This document shows positions 17,892 through 27,048 of a stretch of DNA of 64,000 bases, piece after piece. The stretch spans positions 849,743 through 913,742 of the forward strand of contig NZ_JAHBBK010000002.1 in the NCBI RefSeq assembly GCF_018390515.1, given 5' to 3'. Made by a program: the position numbers and the translations under genes. Numbering within the stretch: the stretch's first letter is position 1; each line of letters starts with the position of its first letter. Source of the stretch: Mucilaginibacter sp. Bleaf8 (lineage in GTDB: Bacteria > Bacteroidota > Bacteroidia > Sphingobacteriales > Sphingobacteriaceae). The notes under the pieces were generated by a model that saw only the letters and a program-made list of their open reading frames with translations, ran no database searches and was not told the origin of the DNA.

Positions 17892-18464
17892 ATGAATTTG
17901 AGCTATTGTACCCGTGCGTTTTTAATGTGCCTGATGTTAGGTTTGTTGCTTACCTCATGTAAATCAAAGAAAGCTGTGTTGAAGGGATCGCCAGGAGAGG
18001 TGGTGAAGCCGCAGGCTTTTATTGCCGATAAATATGCAGCTTTAATGAATGTGAACAGTACGGACATTAGCAACGGCCGCTTATATAACTTTATTGACAT
18101 GTGGTACGGTACGCCCTATAAGTTTGGCGGACAAAACAGGGATGGCGTAGATTGTTCGGGCCTGGTACAATTACTGGAACAAGAGGTGTATGGCGTTAGC
18201 TTGCCACGCATGACCGGCCAGCAGATAAATAGTATTAAGCGTAAGTACGAAGAGCAACTGCAGGAAGGCGATTTAGTGTTTTTTGATTTCGACGGCAAAA
18301 AGTTCAGCCACGTTGGCGTGTACCTGCAAAACGGTTACATTGTACACGCAAGCACCCGCAAAGGCGTAATGGTAGTGCGCCTGCGCGATCCGGCTATGTA
18401 CCGGTACTTTTCAAGAGCGGGATCGATTGTCGGCACCGCAGATGTGGCGATGAATGACGAGTAA
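17892..18464 (+). CDS. NlpC/P60 (C40) cell-wall peptidase lipoprotein
   Basis: A 190-residue lipoprotein: signal peptide with lipobox LTSC (C23), short linker, then an NlpC/P60 domain. The catalytic cysteine is C88 in DGVDCSGL and the catalytic histidine H140 in FSHVGVYL; the third polar residue lies in YIVHAS near 152. It should hydrolyse peptide stems of peptidoglycan from the periplasmic face of a membrane. The start ATG gives a normal signal peptide. It has its own terminator. Confidence 0.9.
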   Translation: MNLSYCTRAFLMCLMLGLLLTSCKSKKAVLKGSPGEVVKPQAFIADKYAALMNVNSTDISNGRLYNFIDMWYGTPYKFGGQNRDGVDCSGLVQLLEQEVYGVSLPRMTGQQINSIKRKYEEQLQEGDLVFFDFDGKKFSHVGVYLQNGYIVHASTRKGVMVVRLRDPAMYRYFSRAGSIVGTADVAMNDE

Positions 18465-18489
18465 CTTGGATAAAGATTTCTTAAATAAG

Positions 18490-18522
18490 AAAGCCTGCGT
18501 TAATGAATGAACGCAGGCTTTT
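18490..18522 (+). terminator. Intrinsic terminator after the NlpC/P60 gene
   Basis: A 12-bp stem (18490-18501 with 18510-18521) with an 8-nt loop ends in a T run. It lies 26 nt past the stop. Confidence 0.82.
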
Positions 18523-18537
18523 CTGTTATGGATTGTG

Positions 18538-18545
18538 TACTTTTG
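18538..18545 (+). promoter_or_regulatory. -7 promoter box TACTTTTG
   Basis: This exactly matches TAnnTTTG and lies 4 nt before the ATG of the 40-codon gene. No clear -33 TTG was found at the usual distance. If used, the transcript would start at or near the ATG. Confidence 0.45.
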
Positions 18546-18549
18546 TGCT

Positions 18550-18672
18550 ATGAATAAAGAGAAAGAAGATTATTCATTTTGGACTAAATACAAGCGCTTT
18601 GCCGGTAACGAAATTTTGCTTTACGTGGTGATGGTTATCGGCATCATTCTGGGCATAATTATATTTAGTTAG
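18550..18672 (+). CDS. Small single-pass membrane protein, 40 aa
   Basis: The ORF starts at the ATG at 18550 and ends in TAG at 18670-18672. Residues 1-20 are charged and aromatic (NKEKEDYSFW, TKYKRF) and residues 22-39 form a single hydrophobic helix (ILLYVVMVIGIILGIIIF). The charge distribution suggests a cytoplasmic N-terminus. A -7 promoter box sits directly upstream. Its 3' end overlaps the end of the convergent DUF3857 gene by 8 bp. The function is unknown. Confidence 0.6.
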   Translation: MNKEKEDYSFWTKYKRFAGNEILLYVVMVIGIILGIIIFS

Positions 18673-20575
18673 CTTTCGCTAAAATAGCGCTGTAGTCGTC
18701 AGCATCAACCACAGCTTGGAAAAAGTCAACCAGTTCCTGGTAGCTTTCTTTAGGGTAGTGGCCGTCAATCATCTGCAGTTTGCGTTTGTAAACAAGCTGA
18801 TTTTTTTCGTTCAATACTGCCGTGGCTGTAAACTTACCGAAAGGTTTGGTAATACTTACCAGCAGTGGTCTGCTTTCCATTTTTAAGCCGGCAGGTACAT
18901 TATAAGTAATCTCATCAATGTCGGTATATCCCCGGTTAATATATACGTCGGTAGTTCGGTTTCGCACCTCGCGTGGTGGTCTGCGCATCCGGTTGGCCAG
19001 GTTCACCGTAACAAAGTACTTGCCTGATGATAAACTGGCATAGTCGCGTGCATTAAGGCGGATATTTTCCTGGTTTACCGGTTCTGTTTTTTTATCGCGC
19101 TTGTAATTTAAAGTTTCGATTTCCAGGTTATTGATGGCATAAATCTCTTTCAGCTTTTTGACACGTTCGGTATCATCGCGATCATCGTCGTTACGGTTTT
19201 CGTATTGTGTGCCTTCAAAAGTTGTATTCATGCTGCCATCAATTTCACCGGTTTCTTTGAGCGTTAAATTTGCAATGCATACTTGCCTGTTTTGTTCGGC
19301 TGTATAACGCGGGGTGTGCATCAGCTTACCGCCGCTTGGTGTGCAAGCCAGCACCCAACGGTCGTCCGTAAAGTCGCCCAAAAAGCCAAACGGTATACGC
19401 TGGCTGGTGCACTCAAGCCAGGTGGTATCACTTTTAAAGGGCAGGCACAAAATAATGTGATTACCCTGTTCCATACTGGCGAAATCTGTCAATAAACTTT
19501 TCTTGTGGCTACCGGCCTGTACTATGCAGTAATAGGACTCAATGTTGGCCACTTTGAGTAAAGCTTGCGTATAATTAACCAAGGCCTTGCAATCGCCGTA
19601 GCTCAGGCGGTCTACATCGGCAGCTAAAAACGGCTGAAAGCCTCCTATGCCAACCTGTACACTGATGTAGCGGGTTTTGTGCTGCATGTATTCATAAATA
19701 GCCTTAGCCTTGTCTTTAGGGGTTTTGATGGTGTCGGTAAGGCGTTTGATGTACGCTTCAGTTTCCGTAGGCAGTGCCATTCTGGAACGCAGCAAGTTTT
19801 CATATTGCCATTTTCCCAACTCGTTCCAATTGGTATAGGATCCGTTATATCCTTCATAATAGAATTTCTCGGGAGCAAATTTCACCAGTGTTTTATACCT
19901 TTCATAGTCTGGACTGTACGGTTCGCTACGTATGGCCTTTAGGTTACTTACCGACCACGTATATACCTTCATTCCGGACGCATCTGTGCTGATAGCTACT
20001 TTACCCGGATAGTTCAATTCCTTGTAGTGCAGGTTAAAATCGGGCTTGCATACAAACTGGCAGGTGCTGCTTTGAACTGCCGTACCGGTGTATGGATTTG
20101 GGTGCCAGTTACCCAGATTGAGAGACTGTTTCGAAGTGGTTTCAACTTCGTACTCAATAGTAAAGGGATAACTGATGCTGGTGGCGCGGAAATGTTTCAG
20201 CCGGTTATCAGTAAACAGTGAGAAGCCGTCGGCATAACTTTCATCGCTGAAATTGCGGTCTGTAAATTTAGTTACCGGCTTGCCAAACTCATCATAAACC
20301 ACGCCTTTTATATAACGGATGCGGTTACTCTTATCATAAGGCACTACAATTTCCGCGTGATCGTCTCCGTTGTCATTAAGGATTGTAATGGCTACTTTAA
20401 GATGGTATACGGTATTATCTAAAGATTTTACTTCCGTACGCTCATCCATTTTACGCACTACCGCACTGGCATAAGGCAACAAGTCTTTTGGAATGGCAGC
20501 TATTTCGTAATTATTCTGTGCAGCAGCCGGCGTTATCAGCGCTGCCAGTAATAAAAGCGATAAGATTAATTTCAT
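18665..20575 (-). CDS. DUF3857/transglutaminase-like protein with intact Cys motif
   Basis: A secreted protein of 636 residues: signal peptide (1-19), an N-terminal DUF3857 beta-rich domain (about 50-210), a transglutaminase-like core (about 270-400) and a C-terminal beta domain. The core keeps the catalytic cysteine in the GDCKALVNYTQALL motif and a histidine in GNHIILCLP. Such proteins are common in Bacteroidota, but their substrate is unknown. Its ATG overlaps the stop of the upstream paralogue (TAATG), so the two are translationally coupled. Confidence 0.85.
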   Translation of the reverse strand: MKLILSLLLLAALITPAAAQNNYEIAAIPKDLLPYASAVVRKMDERTEVKSLDNTVYHLKVAITILNDNGDDHAEIVVPYDKSNRIRYIKGVVYDEFGKPVTKFTDRNFSDESYADGFSLFTDNRLKHFRATSISYPFTIEYEVETTSKQSLNLGNWHPNPYTGTAVQSSTCQFVCKPDFNLHYKELNYPGKVAISTDASGMKVYTWSVSNLKAIRSEPYSPDYERYKTLVKFAPEKFYYEGYNGSYTNWNELGKWQYENLLRSRMALPTETEAYIKRLTDTIKTPKDKAKAIYEYMQHKTRYISVQVGIGGFQPFLAADVDRLSYGDCKALVNYTQALLKVANIESYYCIVQAGSHKKSLLTDFASMEQGNHIILCLPFKSDTTWLECTSQRIPFGFLGDFTDDRWVLACTPSGGKLMHTPRYTAEQNRQVCIANLTLKETGEIDGSMNTTFEGTQYENRNDDDRDDTERVKKLKEIYAINNLEIETLNYKRDKKTEPVNQENIRLNARDYASLSSGKYFVTVNLANRMRRPPREVRNRTTDVYINRGYTDIDEITYNVPAGLKMESRPLLVSITKPFGKFTATAVLNEKNQLVYKRKLQMIDGHYPKESYQELVDFFQAVVDADDYSAILAKAN

Positions 20576-22554
20576 TACTTCTTCTTAAAAATAATATCGG
20601 TCTGTTCCGTCTGGATAATTTTACTGAACAGTTCTTTTAAATATGGATACTCCTCTGCAGTATAAATGGAGTTGTTGAGCTGCAATACATTCGAAAATGT
20701 GTATACATTATCCTGCGCAGTAAAATTGGTTACAAACATGCCGCCTTTATTGGGTAATGATAAGCCGGTAGGCTGTAACGGCGTTTCAACCGTGTACTGG
20801 TTTGGCATATGTAGGGTCAGCATAAAACGGGTCTCGGTAGGAGCGCCCCAGTCAACCGGGTAATCTCTTTCAGATAGCTTGAACGGATTTTCGGTAATGC
20901 GGCTTAATATATAGGGGTTAAACGAAAGCTTCTGGTGGTCGGTGTTATCGTACGCATCAATCTGTACATCATAAACCTCAGCTAATGGTGTTTCCAGGCT
21001 GTCTAAGTTTTGAATGTCCGAATTCAGGATTTTTATCTTAGGCAGCTTTTCATCCAGGTTTTCAACATATTCGTTTACCGTGTTGAATTTTTTGATCTCT
21101 TTCCGGTGTTCGTAAGCTTCGTAGCCGCTTGCATAGCGCGATAAGGTACCTTTTAGCTTGCCATTATCCTGTAAAGTTAACTCCAATATAAAGGTGCTGG
21201 TTTTCTTTTGTGATGCTTTCAGATCTATCCAGTATGATGGCTTGCTTAAACTTACTACACGGCCCTGATCGTTAATACAGTGCATTGGTAACAGGCCAAA
21301 AGGCAGCATATTGTCCGTAGCATCCAGCAAATACGACTTCTCGCCTATGTTTACTTTGGCAATCACGTAATTGAATTCACTAACCACGGGGTATAATTTA
21401 TTCACTAAACCGTGGTCGCGGGTGGAGAGTAATACGGCCTCTGCATTTAAGCCGGCCGCATTGAGGGCAGCGATGAGCGCCAGGTTAACATCGGCAACAT
21501 TACCGCTATGTGTATCTAAAGCTTTCCGGATGCCGTTATCACAGCTGAAACCATAAAACTGGTTTGGCTTAATATTTTTTTGAATATAAGCATATATCGC
21601 TTTCGCCTTATCCAGCTCGGTTGTCTTACCGGCAATAACTGCTGGTAACCGATCTTTGAATAAGTTGGTTTTGCGCATTTGCGACCCAAAATCCTCGTCT
21701 TGCTTTAAGTCACGGTCGATGGTAGCCCAATCTTGTGTCACCTTTACTTTTGAGCCATTAAATAAGCTTACATAGTCGTTTAGTTCAAAGTAAACGGCCG
21801 ACAGGTAGTTCTTACGTGCGGTCATGTACTTTTCTTCAACGAAGGCAGGCACATCGGTCATTGCATAAACGATTTTGGAACAATCACATCTATTGCCGCC
21901 AATGGAAAAGCAATCGCGTTCCAGCTCCGCTTTGTTGTTGGCTAATTTGTAAAAGCCTCTGAGCGTAGCGTTATAATTGTAAACGGCTGGTATGTGCGCC
22001 TCGTATTCAGTGGCTATTTTCGGAATGTCTGACTGAAAATTCCATGATTTGAAATTGAACAGGCGTGGCGATTGCAACGTGTACTTAAACTCAATTACGC
22101 AGCCCGGGCGCAGGTTGGGCATCGCAAACTTTTTCTGGCTCCAGTACTTGTTTGTGTTCTCAATAAATACTTGTTTCGGGTCCAGCTCGGCTTTCTGTAC
22201 ATTACCGCCTTCAGCTGTATAGTAAGTAACTCCTTCTAGGTTGGTAATGGTTTCAAAGCGGTTCCCGTCAATCTTATACAACGGAATCTGTATGTTACCT
22301 TCGTCGAAGCCTTTGCTGTCAAAAATTTTGATCTTTACATGGTATTCATGTATCAGGTTAATTTCATCACCAGCAGTACTGATCCAGCTTTTGCCGAACT
22401 CCTGCAATACAACAGCATGTGCCGAAGCATCCTTGGCGTATGATTTCATTCCCAGTTCCTCGTGGGTAAACTGTCCGTAAGGAAAATCGCCGGCTTTGCA
22501 GATGCCGGTCATAGTAAGCGCAGAAAGGGCTAATATAAATAGTTTTTTTACCAT
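20575..22554 (-). CDS. DUF3857/transglutaminase-like paralogue lacking the catalytic Cys
   Basis: From the ATG at 22554 the protein has a normal signal peptide (MVKKLFILALSALTMTGICKAG) and 659 residues. A longer frame to 22776 adds residues overlapping the divergent exonuclease gene and is rejected. Domain order matches its neighbour, but the position of the catalytic cysteine reads SGNVADVNLALIAALNAAG, with Asn-Val where the paralogue has Asp-Cys. It is therefore probably not a transglutaminase and may be a binding or structural partner of the downstream active-type paralogue. Confidence 0.83.
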   Translation of the reverse strand: MVKKLFILALSALTMTGICKAGDFPYGQFTHEELGMKSYAKDASAHAVVLQEFGKSWISTAGDEINLIHEYHVKIKIFDSKGFDEGNIQIPLYKIDGNRFETITNLEGVTYYTAEGGNVQKAELDPKQVFIENTNKYWSQKKFAMPNLRPGCVIEFKYTLQSPRLFNFKSWNFQSDIPKIATEYEAHIPAVYNYNATLRGFYKLANNKAELERDCFSIGGNRCDCSKIVYAMTDVPAFVEEKYMTARKNYLSAVYFELNDYVSLFNGSKVKVTQDWATIDRDLKQDEDFGSQMRKTNLFKDRLPAVIAGKTTELDKAKAIYAYIQKNIKPNQFYGFSCDNGIRKALDTHSGNVADVNLALIAALNAAGLNAEAVLLSTRDHGLVNKLYPVVSEFNYVIAKVNIGEKSYLLDATDNMLPFGLLPMHCINDQGRVVSLSKPSYWIDLKASQKKTSTFILELTLQDNGKLKGTLSRYASGYEAYEHRKEIKKFNTVNEYVENLDEKLPKIKILNSDIQNLDSLETPLAEVYDVQIDAYDNTDHQKLSFNPYILSRITENPFKLSERDYPVDWGAPTETRFMLTLHMPNQYTVETPLQPTGLSLPNKGGMFVTNFTAQDNVYTFSNVLQLNNSIYTAEEYPYLKELFSKIIQTEQTDIIFKKK

Positions 22555-22648
22555 CGTGTAACGTTTAGGCAGCGCAAAGTTGAGCAAATGTTTGATAATA
22601 ATAAAGGCATGGTGAAAACTTTTTACGACCTTTGCCAAAACGTTGCGC

Positions 22649-23677
22649 ATGAAATTAAACTTAAAACGTCCGCTTGCTTTTTTTGATCTTGAAACTACTG
22701 GCACCAGTATAGGTACCGATCGTGTGATCGAGATAGCTTTTATCAAGTTACTGCCGGACGGCACGGAAGAAAGCAAAACCTGGTTAATTAACCCACAAAT
22801 GCCAATTCCGCTGGAAACTTCACTGATACACGGCTTTTACGACGATGATGTTAAAGATGCGCCTGTATTTAAGGATGTAGCTGATGAGATCGCTGCGTTT
22901 ATAATAGATGCAGATTTGGCCGGATATAATTCTAATAAGTTCGACATACCGATGCTTATGGAAGAGTTTTTAAGAGCCGGAGTAGCTTTTGATATGGACG
23001 GAAGGCATTTTGTGGATGTACAGAATATTTTTCACCAGATGGAGCAACGTACATTAAAGGCGGCCTATCGCTTTTACTGCGATAAAGATATTATAAACGC
23101 CCACACGGCCGAAGCGGATACCCGTGCTACGATGGAGGTGTTGCTTGCACAGGTTGAGCGGTATGCGAATACAGAATGGGAAGATAAAAAAGGGAACAAA
23201 TCAATTCCGGTAGTGAATGATGTTGCTGCACTTCACGAGTTTACTAACTTGCATCGTGCGGTTGATTTTGTAGGCCGCATGGTTTACAATGATGAAGGGC
23301 ACGAGGTGTTTAACTTTGGTAAACATAAAGGTAAGCGGGTTGAGGATGTATATGACGCGGAGCCAAGCTACTTTGCCTGGATTATGAATGGAGACTTTCC
23401 ATTATACACCAAACGTAAGGCAGAGGAAATATACAGACGCTGGCAGCAAAACCGTCCGGCAAAACCGGCCAAGCCTGCTGATGGCGCTACGCAGAATGAC
23501 CAGCAAAAGCCAAAGCCCGAATTCAACAAGCCAAAGAAAGATTTTCAAAAGCAAAACTTCAGGCCGCATAACCAGCAGCCGCAACACAACAAACCTTTCA
23601 AAAAGAAAGAAGAGCCGGCCGCTCCGGTAAATGAAGATATGCTGCAAATGCTGGCTAATAAGTTCAAGAAAGGATAA
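22649..23677 (+). CDS. DnaQ-like 3'-5' exonuclease (DEDDh) with C-terminal extension
   Basis: From the ATG at 22649 (342 residues) an exonuclease domain fills about residues 8-180: FFDLETTG (D13, E15), a second acid in GYNSNKFDIPML, and HTAEADTRAT with the DEDDh His/Asp pair. Residues about 210-265 form a small domain with FNFGKHKGKRVEDV, as in DUF3820-type proteins. The tail is Pro/Gln/Lys-rich and likely disordered. It could be an exonuclease in repair or RNA turnover, or a polymerase III epsilon-like subunit. A TTG start 6 nt upstream is also possible. Confidence 0.85.
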   Translation: MKLNLKRPLAFFDLETTGTSIGTDRVIEIAFIKLLPDGTEESKTWLINPQMPIPLETSLIHGFYDDDVKDAPVFKDVADEIAAFIIDADLAGYNSNKFDIPMLMEEFLRAGVAFDMDGRHFVDVQNIFHQMEQRTLKAAYRFYCDKDIINAHTAEADTRATMEVLLAQVERYANTEWEDKKGNKSIPVVNDVAALHEFTNLHRAVDFVGRMVYNDEGHEVFNFGKHKGKRVEDVYDAEPSYFAWIMNGDFPLYTKRKAEEIYRRWQQNRPAKPAKPADGATQNDQQKPKPEFNKPKKDFQKQNFRPHNQQPQHNKPFKKKEEPAAPVNEDMLQMLANKFKKG

Positions 23678-23704
23678 GTAGTATAGGTTTTACTGCCTAA
23701 ATCT

Positions 23705-24631
23705 TCATCCTAAAAATTCGATATTTCTTTTCAAGCCGTTAAACTTAGTACGTTTAACGGCTGATTTTTTAAATACCTGCTGGAAGGTTTCCTGGGTTAT
23801 GTCCTGCCAGTCTTGCCGTGTCATGCCCAGTAAATCGGGATGGGGTTCAAATGCTGTCTCCTGGTGTGTCACCGAGAAGCGATTCCACGGGCATACATTC
23901 TGGCACACGTCGCAGCCAAACATCCAGTCGTCTGTTTTACCCTTAAATTCTTCGGGTATATTATTCTTAAGTTCGATGGTGAGATAGGAAATACAGCGGC
24001 TGCCATCCACTACATAAGGTGCGATGATGGCATCCGTAGGGCAGGCATCAATGCACCGGGTGCAGGTTCCGCAATGGTCGGTGGTAGGGGCTATGTCATA
24101 AGCCAGTTCCATATCCACAATCAGCTCGGCCAGAAAAAAGAACGAACCTCCTTTTTTGTTGATCAGGTTGGCGTTCTTGCCAATCCAGCCTATGCCGGCC
24201 CGTTGGGCCCAAGCCCGGTCAAGTACCGGTGCTGAATCAACGAACGCACGGCCGCCCACATCGCCAATGTTTTCCTGGATAAAATGAAGCAGTTCCCTAA
24301 GCTTGCCTTTGATCACATCATGGTAATCCATGCCGTAGGCATATTTGGATATTTTGGGCGCTAATGGGTCTGTTTGCTGTTTGTCAGTGTAATAGTTTAA
24401 TGCCAGGGAGATAACCGATTTGGCATCATCTACCAACAACCGCGGGTCCAGGCGTTTGTCAAAGTAGTTTTCCATGTACTGCATTTCGCCGTGGTGCCCA
24501 TCTTTTAACCATTTTTCAAGCCTTGGCGCTTCTGCTTCTAAAAAAATTGCTTTGGCTATACCACAAAACATAAACCCCAGGCGTTTGGCCTCGGCTTTAA
24601 TTTGATCGCTGTATAGTTGCAGGTTTTTCAT
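23705..24631 (-). CDS. queG: Epoxyqueuosine reductase
   Basis: A cobalamin-dependent iron-sulfur enzyme performing the last step of queuosine synthesis in tRNA. Visible are [16 protein letters not shown], two ferredoxin-like 4Fe-4S motifs ([16 protein letters not shown] and [11 protein letters not shown]) and the early motif FCGIAKA. From the ATG at 24631 ([12 protein letters not shown]) it is 308 residues, a usual length; the frame stays open 7 codons further upstream. No other queuosine gene is in the window. Confidence 0.93.
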   Translation of the reverse strand: MKNLQLYSDQIKAEAKRLGFMFCGIAKAIFLEAEAPRLEKWLKDGHHGEMQYMENYFDKRLDPRLLVDDAKSVISLALNYYTDKQQTDPLAPKISKYAYGMDYHDVIKGKLRELLHFIQENIGDVGGRAFVDSAPVLDRAWAQRAGIGWIGKNANLINKKGGSFFFLAELIVDMELAYDIAPTTDHCGTCTRCIDACPTDAIIAPYVVDGSRCISYLTIELKNNIPEEFKGKTDDWMFGCDVCQNVCPWNRFSVTHQETAFEPHPDLLGMTRQDWQDITQETFQQVFKKSAVKRTKFNGLKRNIEFLG

Positions 24632-24772
24632 TGTTACAAAGATACATAACACCGCCCGTTTTCATTTTTTCTCAATGTCATTTCTGGTTTCTGATTGCAA
24701 AACTGGTGTAGCTATCAAACACATCAACCCAAATGGTGTTGTATAACTATTAATTAAATAGTAAAACGTAAT

Positions 24773-25144
24773 ATGCTTCAATTCATAAATGATTTACCCG
24801 AAAATGTAGTAGGTATACATGCTATAGGCGAGGTAACTAAAGAGGATGTAGATAATGTATTAACACCCCGACTGGACGAGCTAGCCCAGCGCCAGGGTGA
24901 AATTAACTACCTGCTGGTGCTCGAAACCGATGTGCAAAATTTTACCATGGGTGCTTGGTTTAACGACCTGAAAGCCGGCCTTAAGCATTTCACAAAATGG
25001 AAAAAGATAGCTATAGTAACCGACCAGCACAGCGTAGAGTGGTTTACCAGCAATATATTCCGGTTTATGATTCCGGGAACATCAAAAGGTTTTTCACTGG
25101 ACAAGCTGGATGAGGCCGTTCAGTGGGTTGCAGCAAGCGAATAA
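24773..25144 (+). CDS. SpoIIAA-like (STAS-fold) protein
   Basis: A 123-residue single-domain protein with the pattern of the SpoIIAA-like family (PF11964): an N-terminal strand, GEVTKEDVDNVLTPRLDEL, then strands INYLLVLET and KKIAIVTD and a C-terminal helix. These soluble proteins have no established function. The next gene is 27 bp downstream on the same strand, so they may be cotranscribed. Confidence 0.75.
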   Translation: MLQFINDLPENVVGIHAIGEVTKEDVDNVLTPRLDELAQRQGEINYLLVLETDVQNFTMGAWFNDLKAGLKHFTKWKKIAIVTDQHSVEWFTSNIFRFMIPGTSKGFSLDKLDEAVQWVAASE

Positions 25145-25171
25145 TATTTTTTAACCCAAACATCTATAACT

Positions 25172-25435
25172 ATGTCAGCAGAAAACAATAATGCGCAAGA
25201 CCCGAATGAGGAACAAACAAGAGCGCAAACAGATAATCCAGGTAATGATGATATAGGTGAGAATGCAGGCGACAGCGAGCTGTCAAAAGGCAATACACCT
25301 AATGTACAAAACAAGCCTGATGATACTCGTGTAGATACCGTTACGCCAGACAACGATAGCGGAACTCCGGGCCCGTCAACCGACGAAACCTCGAACAAAC
25401 CGAGTGATGGCGGTCCGGCTAACGAAAATTTGTAA
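25172..25435 (+). CDS. Small disordered acidic protein, 87 aa
   Basis: The composition is dominated by Asn, Asp, Pro, Glu, Ser and Gly, with no hydrophobic core, so the protein is probably intrinsically disordered. The ATG at 25172 is preceded by an A-rich tract. It is followed directly by an intrinsic terminator. I do not recognise a family; low-complexity proteins of this kind occur beside stress genes in Bacteroidota. Confidence 0.6.
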   Translation: MSAENNNAQDPNEEQTRAQTDNPGNDDIGENAGDSELSKGNTPNVQNKPDDTRVDTVTPDNDSGTPGPSTDETSNKPSDGGPANENL

Positions 25436-25439
25436 CAAT

Positions 25440-25473
25440 AAGAAAGGCCCTTCAAATTTGAAGGGCCTTTCTT
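25440..25473. terminator. Palindromic bidirectional terminator
   Basis: A 34-bp almost loopless palindrome (17-bp arms) with A/T-rich ends lies between two convergent genes, directly after the minus-strand gene's stop on that strand. Confidence 0.82.
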
Positions 25474-25474
25474 A

Positions 25475-26347
25475 TTAAAAGCTATTTCTGATACTGTTGC
25501 TCAGTGTTTTTGCGCTCCAGTAACCGCTATCCAAAATACGGCGGATTGTCATCAATGGATCGTTTGCATCGCGTTTTTCAGCCAGTTGGAAAGCAGCTTT
25601 AAAACCGCGTTTGTGCAGCTCAGGTAATCCTTGCTCGTTCCATAAGCCAAAAGGGTAGGCGAAGTATTCGATCTTTTTGCCGTTAATTTCTTCCAGCTTC
25701 TTGGTTGGTTTATCAATTTGGGTTTCCCAATCCTTGCCCTGGAACTTTTTGAAATTGTGGTGATCCCAGGTATGGCTGCCAATCACATTACCCTCGTCAG
25801 CTAGTTGCTTGATCTGCTCTTTGTTCATGTAATGCGGGCGACCGATAGAGACAGTCATTACAAAATATACGCCTTTGAAACCATATTTTTTTAATTCCGG
25901 GTTCGCAATTGTGAACTGATCCAAATCGGTATCATCAAAAGTAAGCATGATAGGTTTGGCGGGTAACGCTGCACCGGTAGTTAGGTAATTATATAACTGA
26001 TCGGGCAGTATGGTATGATAACCACTATCGGCCAGCATTTTCATATGCTCTTTAAATGCAGCTATTTGTACTATGTAATCCTTAGCGCTTTTAGAGTCGC
26101 TGGCGCGCCAGTCGCGTATTTGGTGATAACACAGAACAGGCACCTGTTTGCGGGCCATTATCTCGGCATTTGATGCCATTTTGCCAGTGGCTTTTGCCGG
26201 CTCGGCACTTGTTGTAGTAGTTGTGGTTACGGTAGTAGTACTGGATGAATCGGTTGTGGAGGTAACCTTGTTAGCCTTTCCCTGGTTGCAGGCAACCATA
26301 CCCAATGTACATGCAGATAAAACAGCAGCAGTAAAAAAGTTAGTCAT
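25475..26347 (-). CDS. Polysaccharide deacetylase family lipoprotein
   Basis: A 290-residue protein. The signal peptide ends with a lipobox-like MVAC (C20), followed by a Thr/Ser-rich linker (about 25-55) and a NodB-homology domain. Motif 1 is TFDDTD near residue 141 (metal/catalytic Asp) and motif 2 is HTWDH near 199. It probably removes acetyl groups from a cell-envelope polysaccharide; PgaB-like proteins are the nearest analogy. It has its own terminator downstream and lies alone. Confidence 0.87.
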   Translation of the reverse strand: MTNFFTAAVLSACTLGMVACNQGKANKVTSTTDSSSTTTVTTTTTTSAEPAKATGKMASNAEIMARKQVPVLCYHQIRDWRASDSKSAKDYIVQIAAFKEHMKMLADSGYHTILPDQLYNYLTTGAALPAKPIMLTFDDTDLDQFTIANPELKKYGFKGVYFVMTVSIGRPHYMNKEQIKQLADEGNVIGSHTWDHHNFKKFQGKDWETQIDKPTKKLEEINGKKIEYFAYPFGLWNEQGLPELHKRGFKAAFQLAEKRDANDPLMTIRRILDSGYWSAKTLSNSIRNSF

Positions 26348-26390
26348 GTTTAATATAAAGTAGCTGCAGCGAAAATAGTATAAATAAAAA

Positions 26391-26432
26391 GAAAAAGCCG
26401 AACCTAAATTAACTTACGGGTTCGGCTTTTTC
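26391..26432. terminator. Bidirectional intrinsic terminator
   Basis: A 14-bp stem (26391-26404 with 26419-26432) with a 14-nt loop and T-rich flanks on both strands. It lies just past the stop of the CinA-like gene on the minus strand. Confidence 0.82.
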
Positions 26433-26436
26433 TTTT

Positions 26437-26916
26437 TTATTGCGGCAGATGCTTTAGCAGATAGTCGGCTATCGCATCAATAGTTTTAAGCATTACCTGT
26501 TCGGGCTCGGCATCGAAGTATAGCCTTAATCCAAATGGTACATCTTTAATAAGGCCGTTTACAAACATGGTACCTACCGGCTTTTCGTCAGACTCGCTGC
26601 CCCCGGGTGCGGCAAGGCCGGTTACGGCAACAATAATGTCAGCCGGAATAAGCTTTTTCAATCCTTCAGCCAGCTTTTCGGTTACCTCTGCCGATTCGGG
26701 CGTAAATTCATCCAACATTTCCTGTGGTACACCCAGCAGCGAAGTTTTAACGCTTACATCGTAACATACTATGCTTCCCTTTAGTACCGATCCGCAATTA
26801 GGTATCAAAGCAAATTCCGAAATTACTTTTCCGGCAGTTACACTTTCGGCAAAAGAGATGGTAAGATCTTTATCTTTTAGTGCATGGCTGCAGTTTATAA
26901 CAATATCAGATGGCAT
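26437..26916 (-). CDS. pncC: CinA C-terminal domain / nicotinamide-nucleotide amidohydrolase
   Basis: This 159-residue protein is the stand-alone CinA C-terminal (PncC) type, which deamidates NMN in pyridine-nucleotide recycling. The family motif AESVTAGK (the catalytic Ser in AES) lies near residue 23, then GSVLKGSIVCYD, the T(P)ESAEV segment and the GLAAPGGSESDEKPVGTMF motif. Family members usually read TGG where this has TAG; whether activity is kept is uncertain. Confidence 0.83.
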   Translation of the reverse strand: MPSDIVINCSHALKDKDLTISFAESVTAGKVISEFALIPNCGSVLKGSIVCYDVSVKTSLLGVPQEMLDEFTPESAEVTEKLAEGLKKLIPADIIVAVTGLAAPGGSESDEKPVGTMFVNGLIKDVPFGLRLYFDAEPEQVMLKTIDAIADYLLKHLPQ

Positions 26917-26999
26917 AAATTCTTTTGTATAATTGGTTTGCTTTTAAAGCAACGCTTATCCGGCTTAACTGTTTGCCCTTAAATTCCAGGTTGGGATTA

Positions 27000-27041
27000 A
27001 ACGAAAACGCCCGCTTGCAAGCTGGCGTTTTCGTTTTTTAT
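27000..27041. terminator. Terminator between ruvB and the CinA gene
   Basis: A 12-bp stem (27000-27011 with 27024-27035) encloses a second small palindrome in its loop. It lies directly downstream of the ruvB stop on the minus strand. The T run is better on the plus strand. Confidence 0.65.
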
Positions 27042-27048
27042 TTAATTG

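Noticed and set aside
22555..22776. N-terminal extension of the DUF3857 paralogue
   Set aside because: It overlaps the divergent exonuclease gene and lies before a normal signal peptide at 22554.
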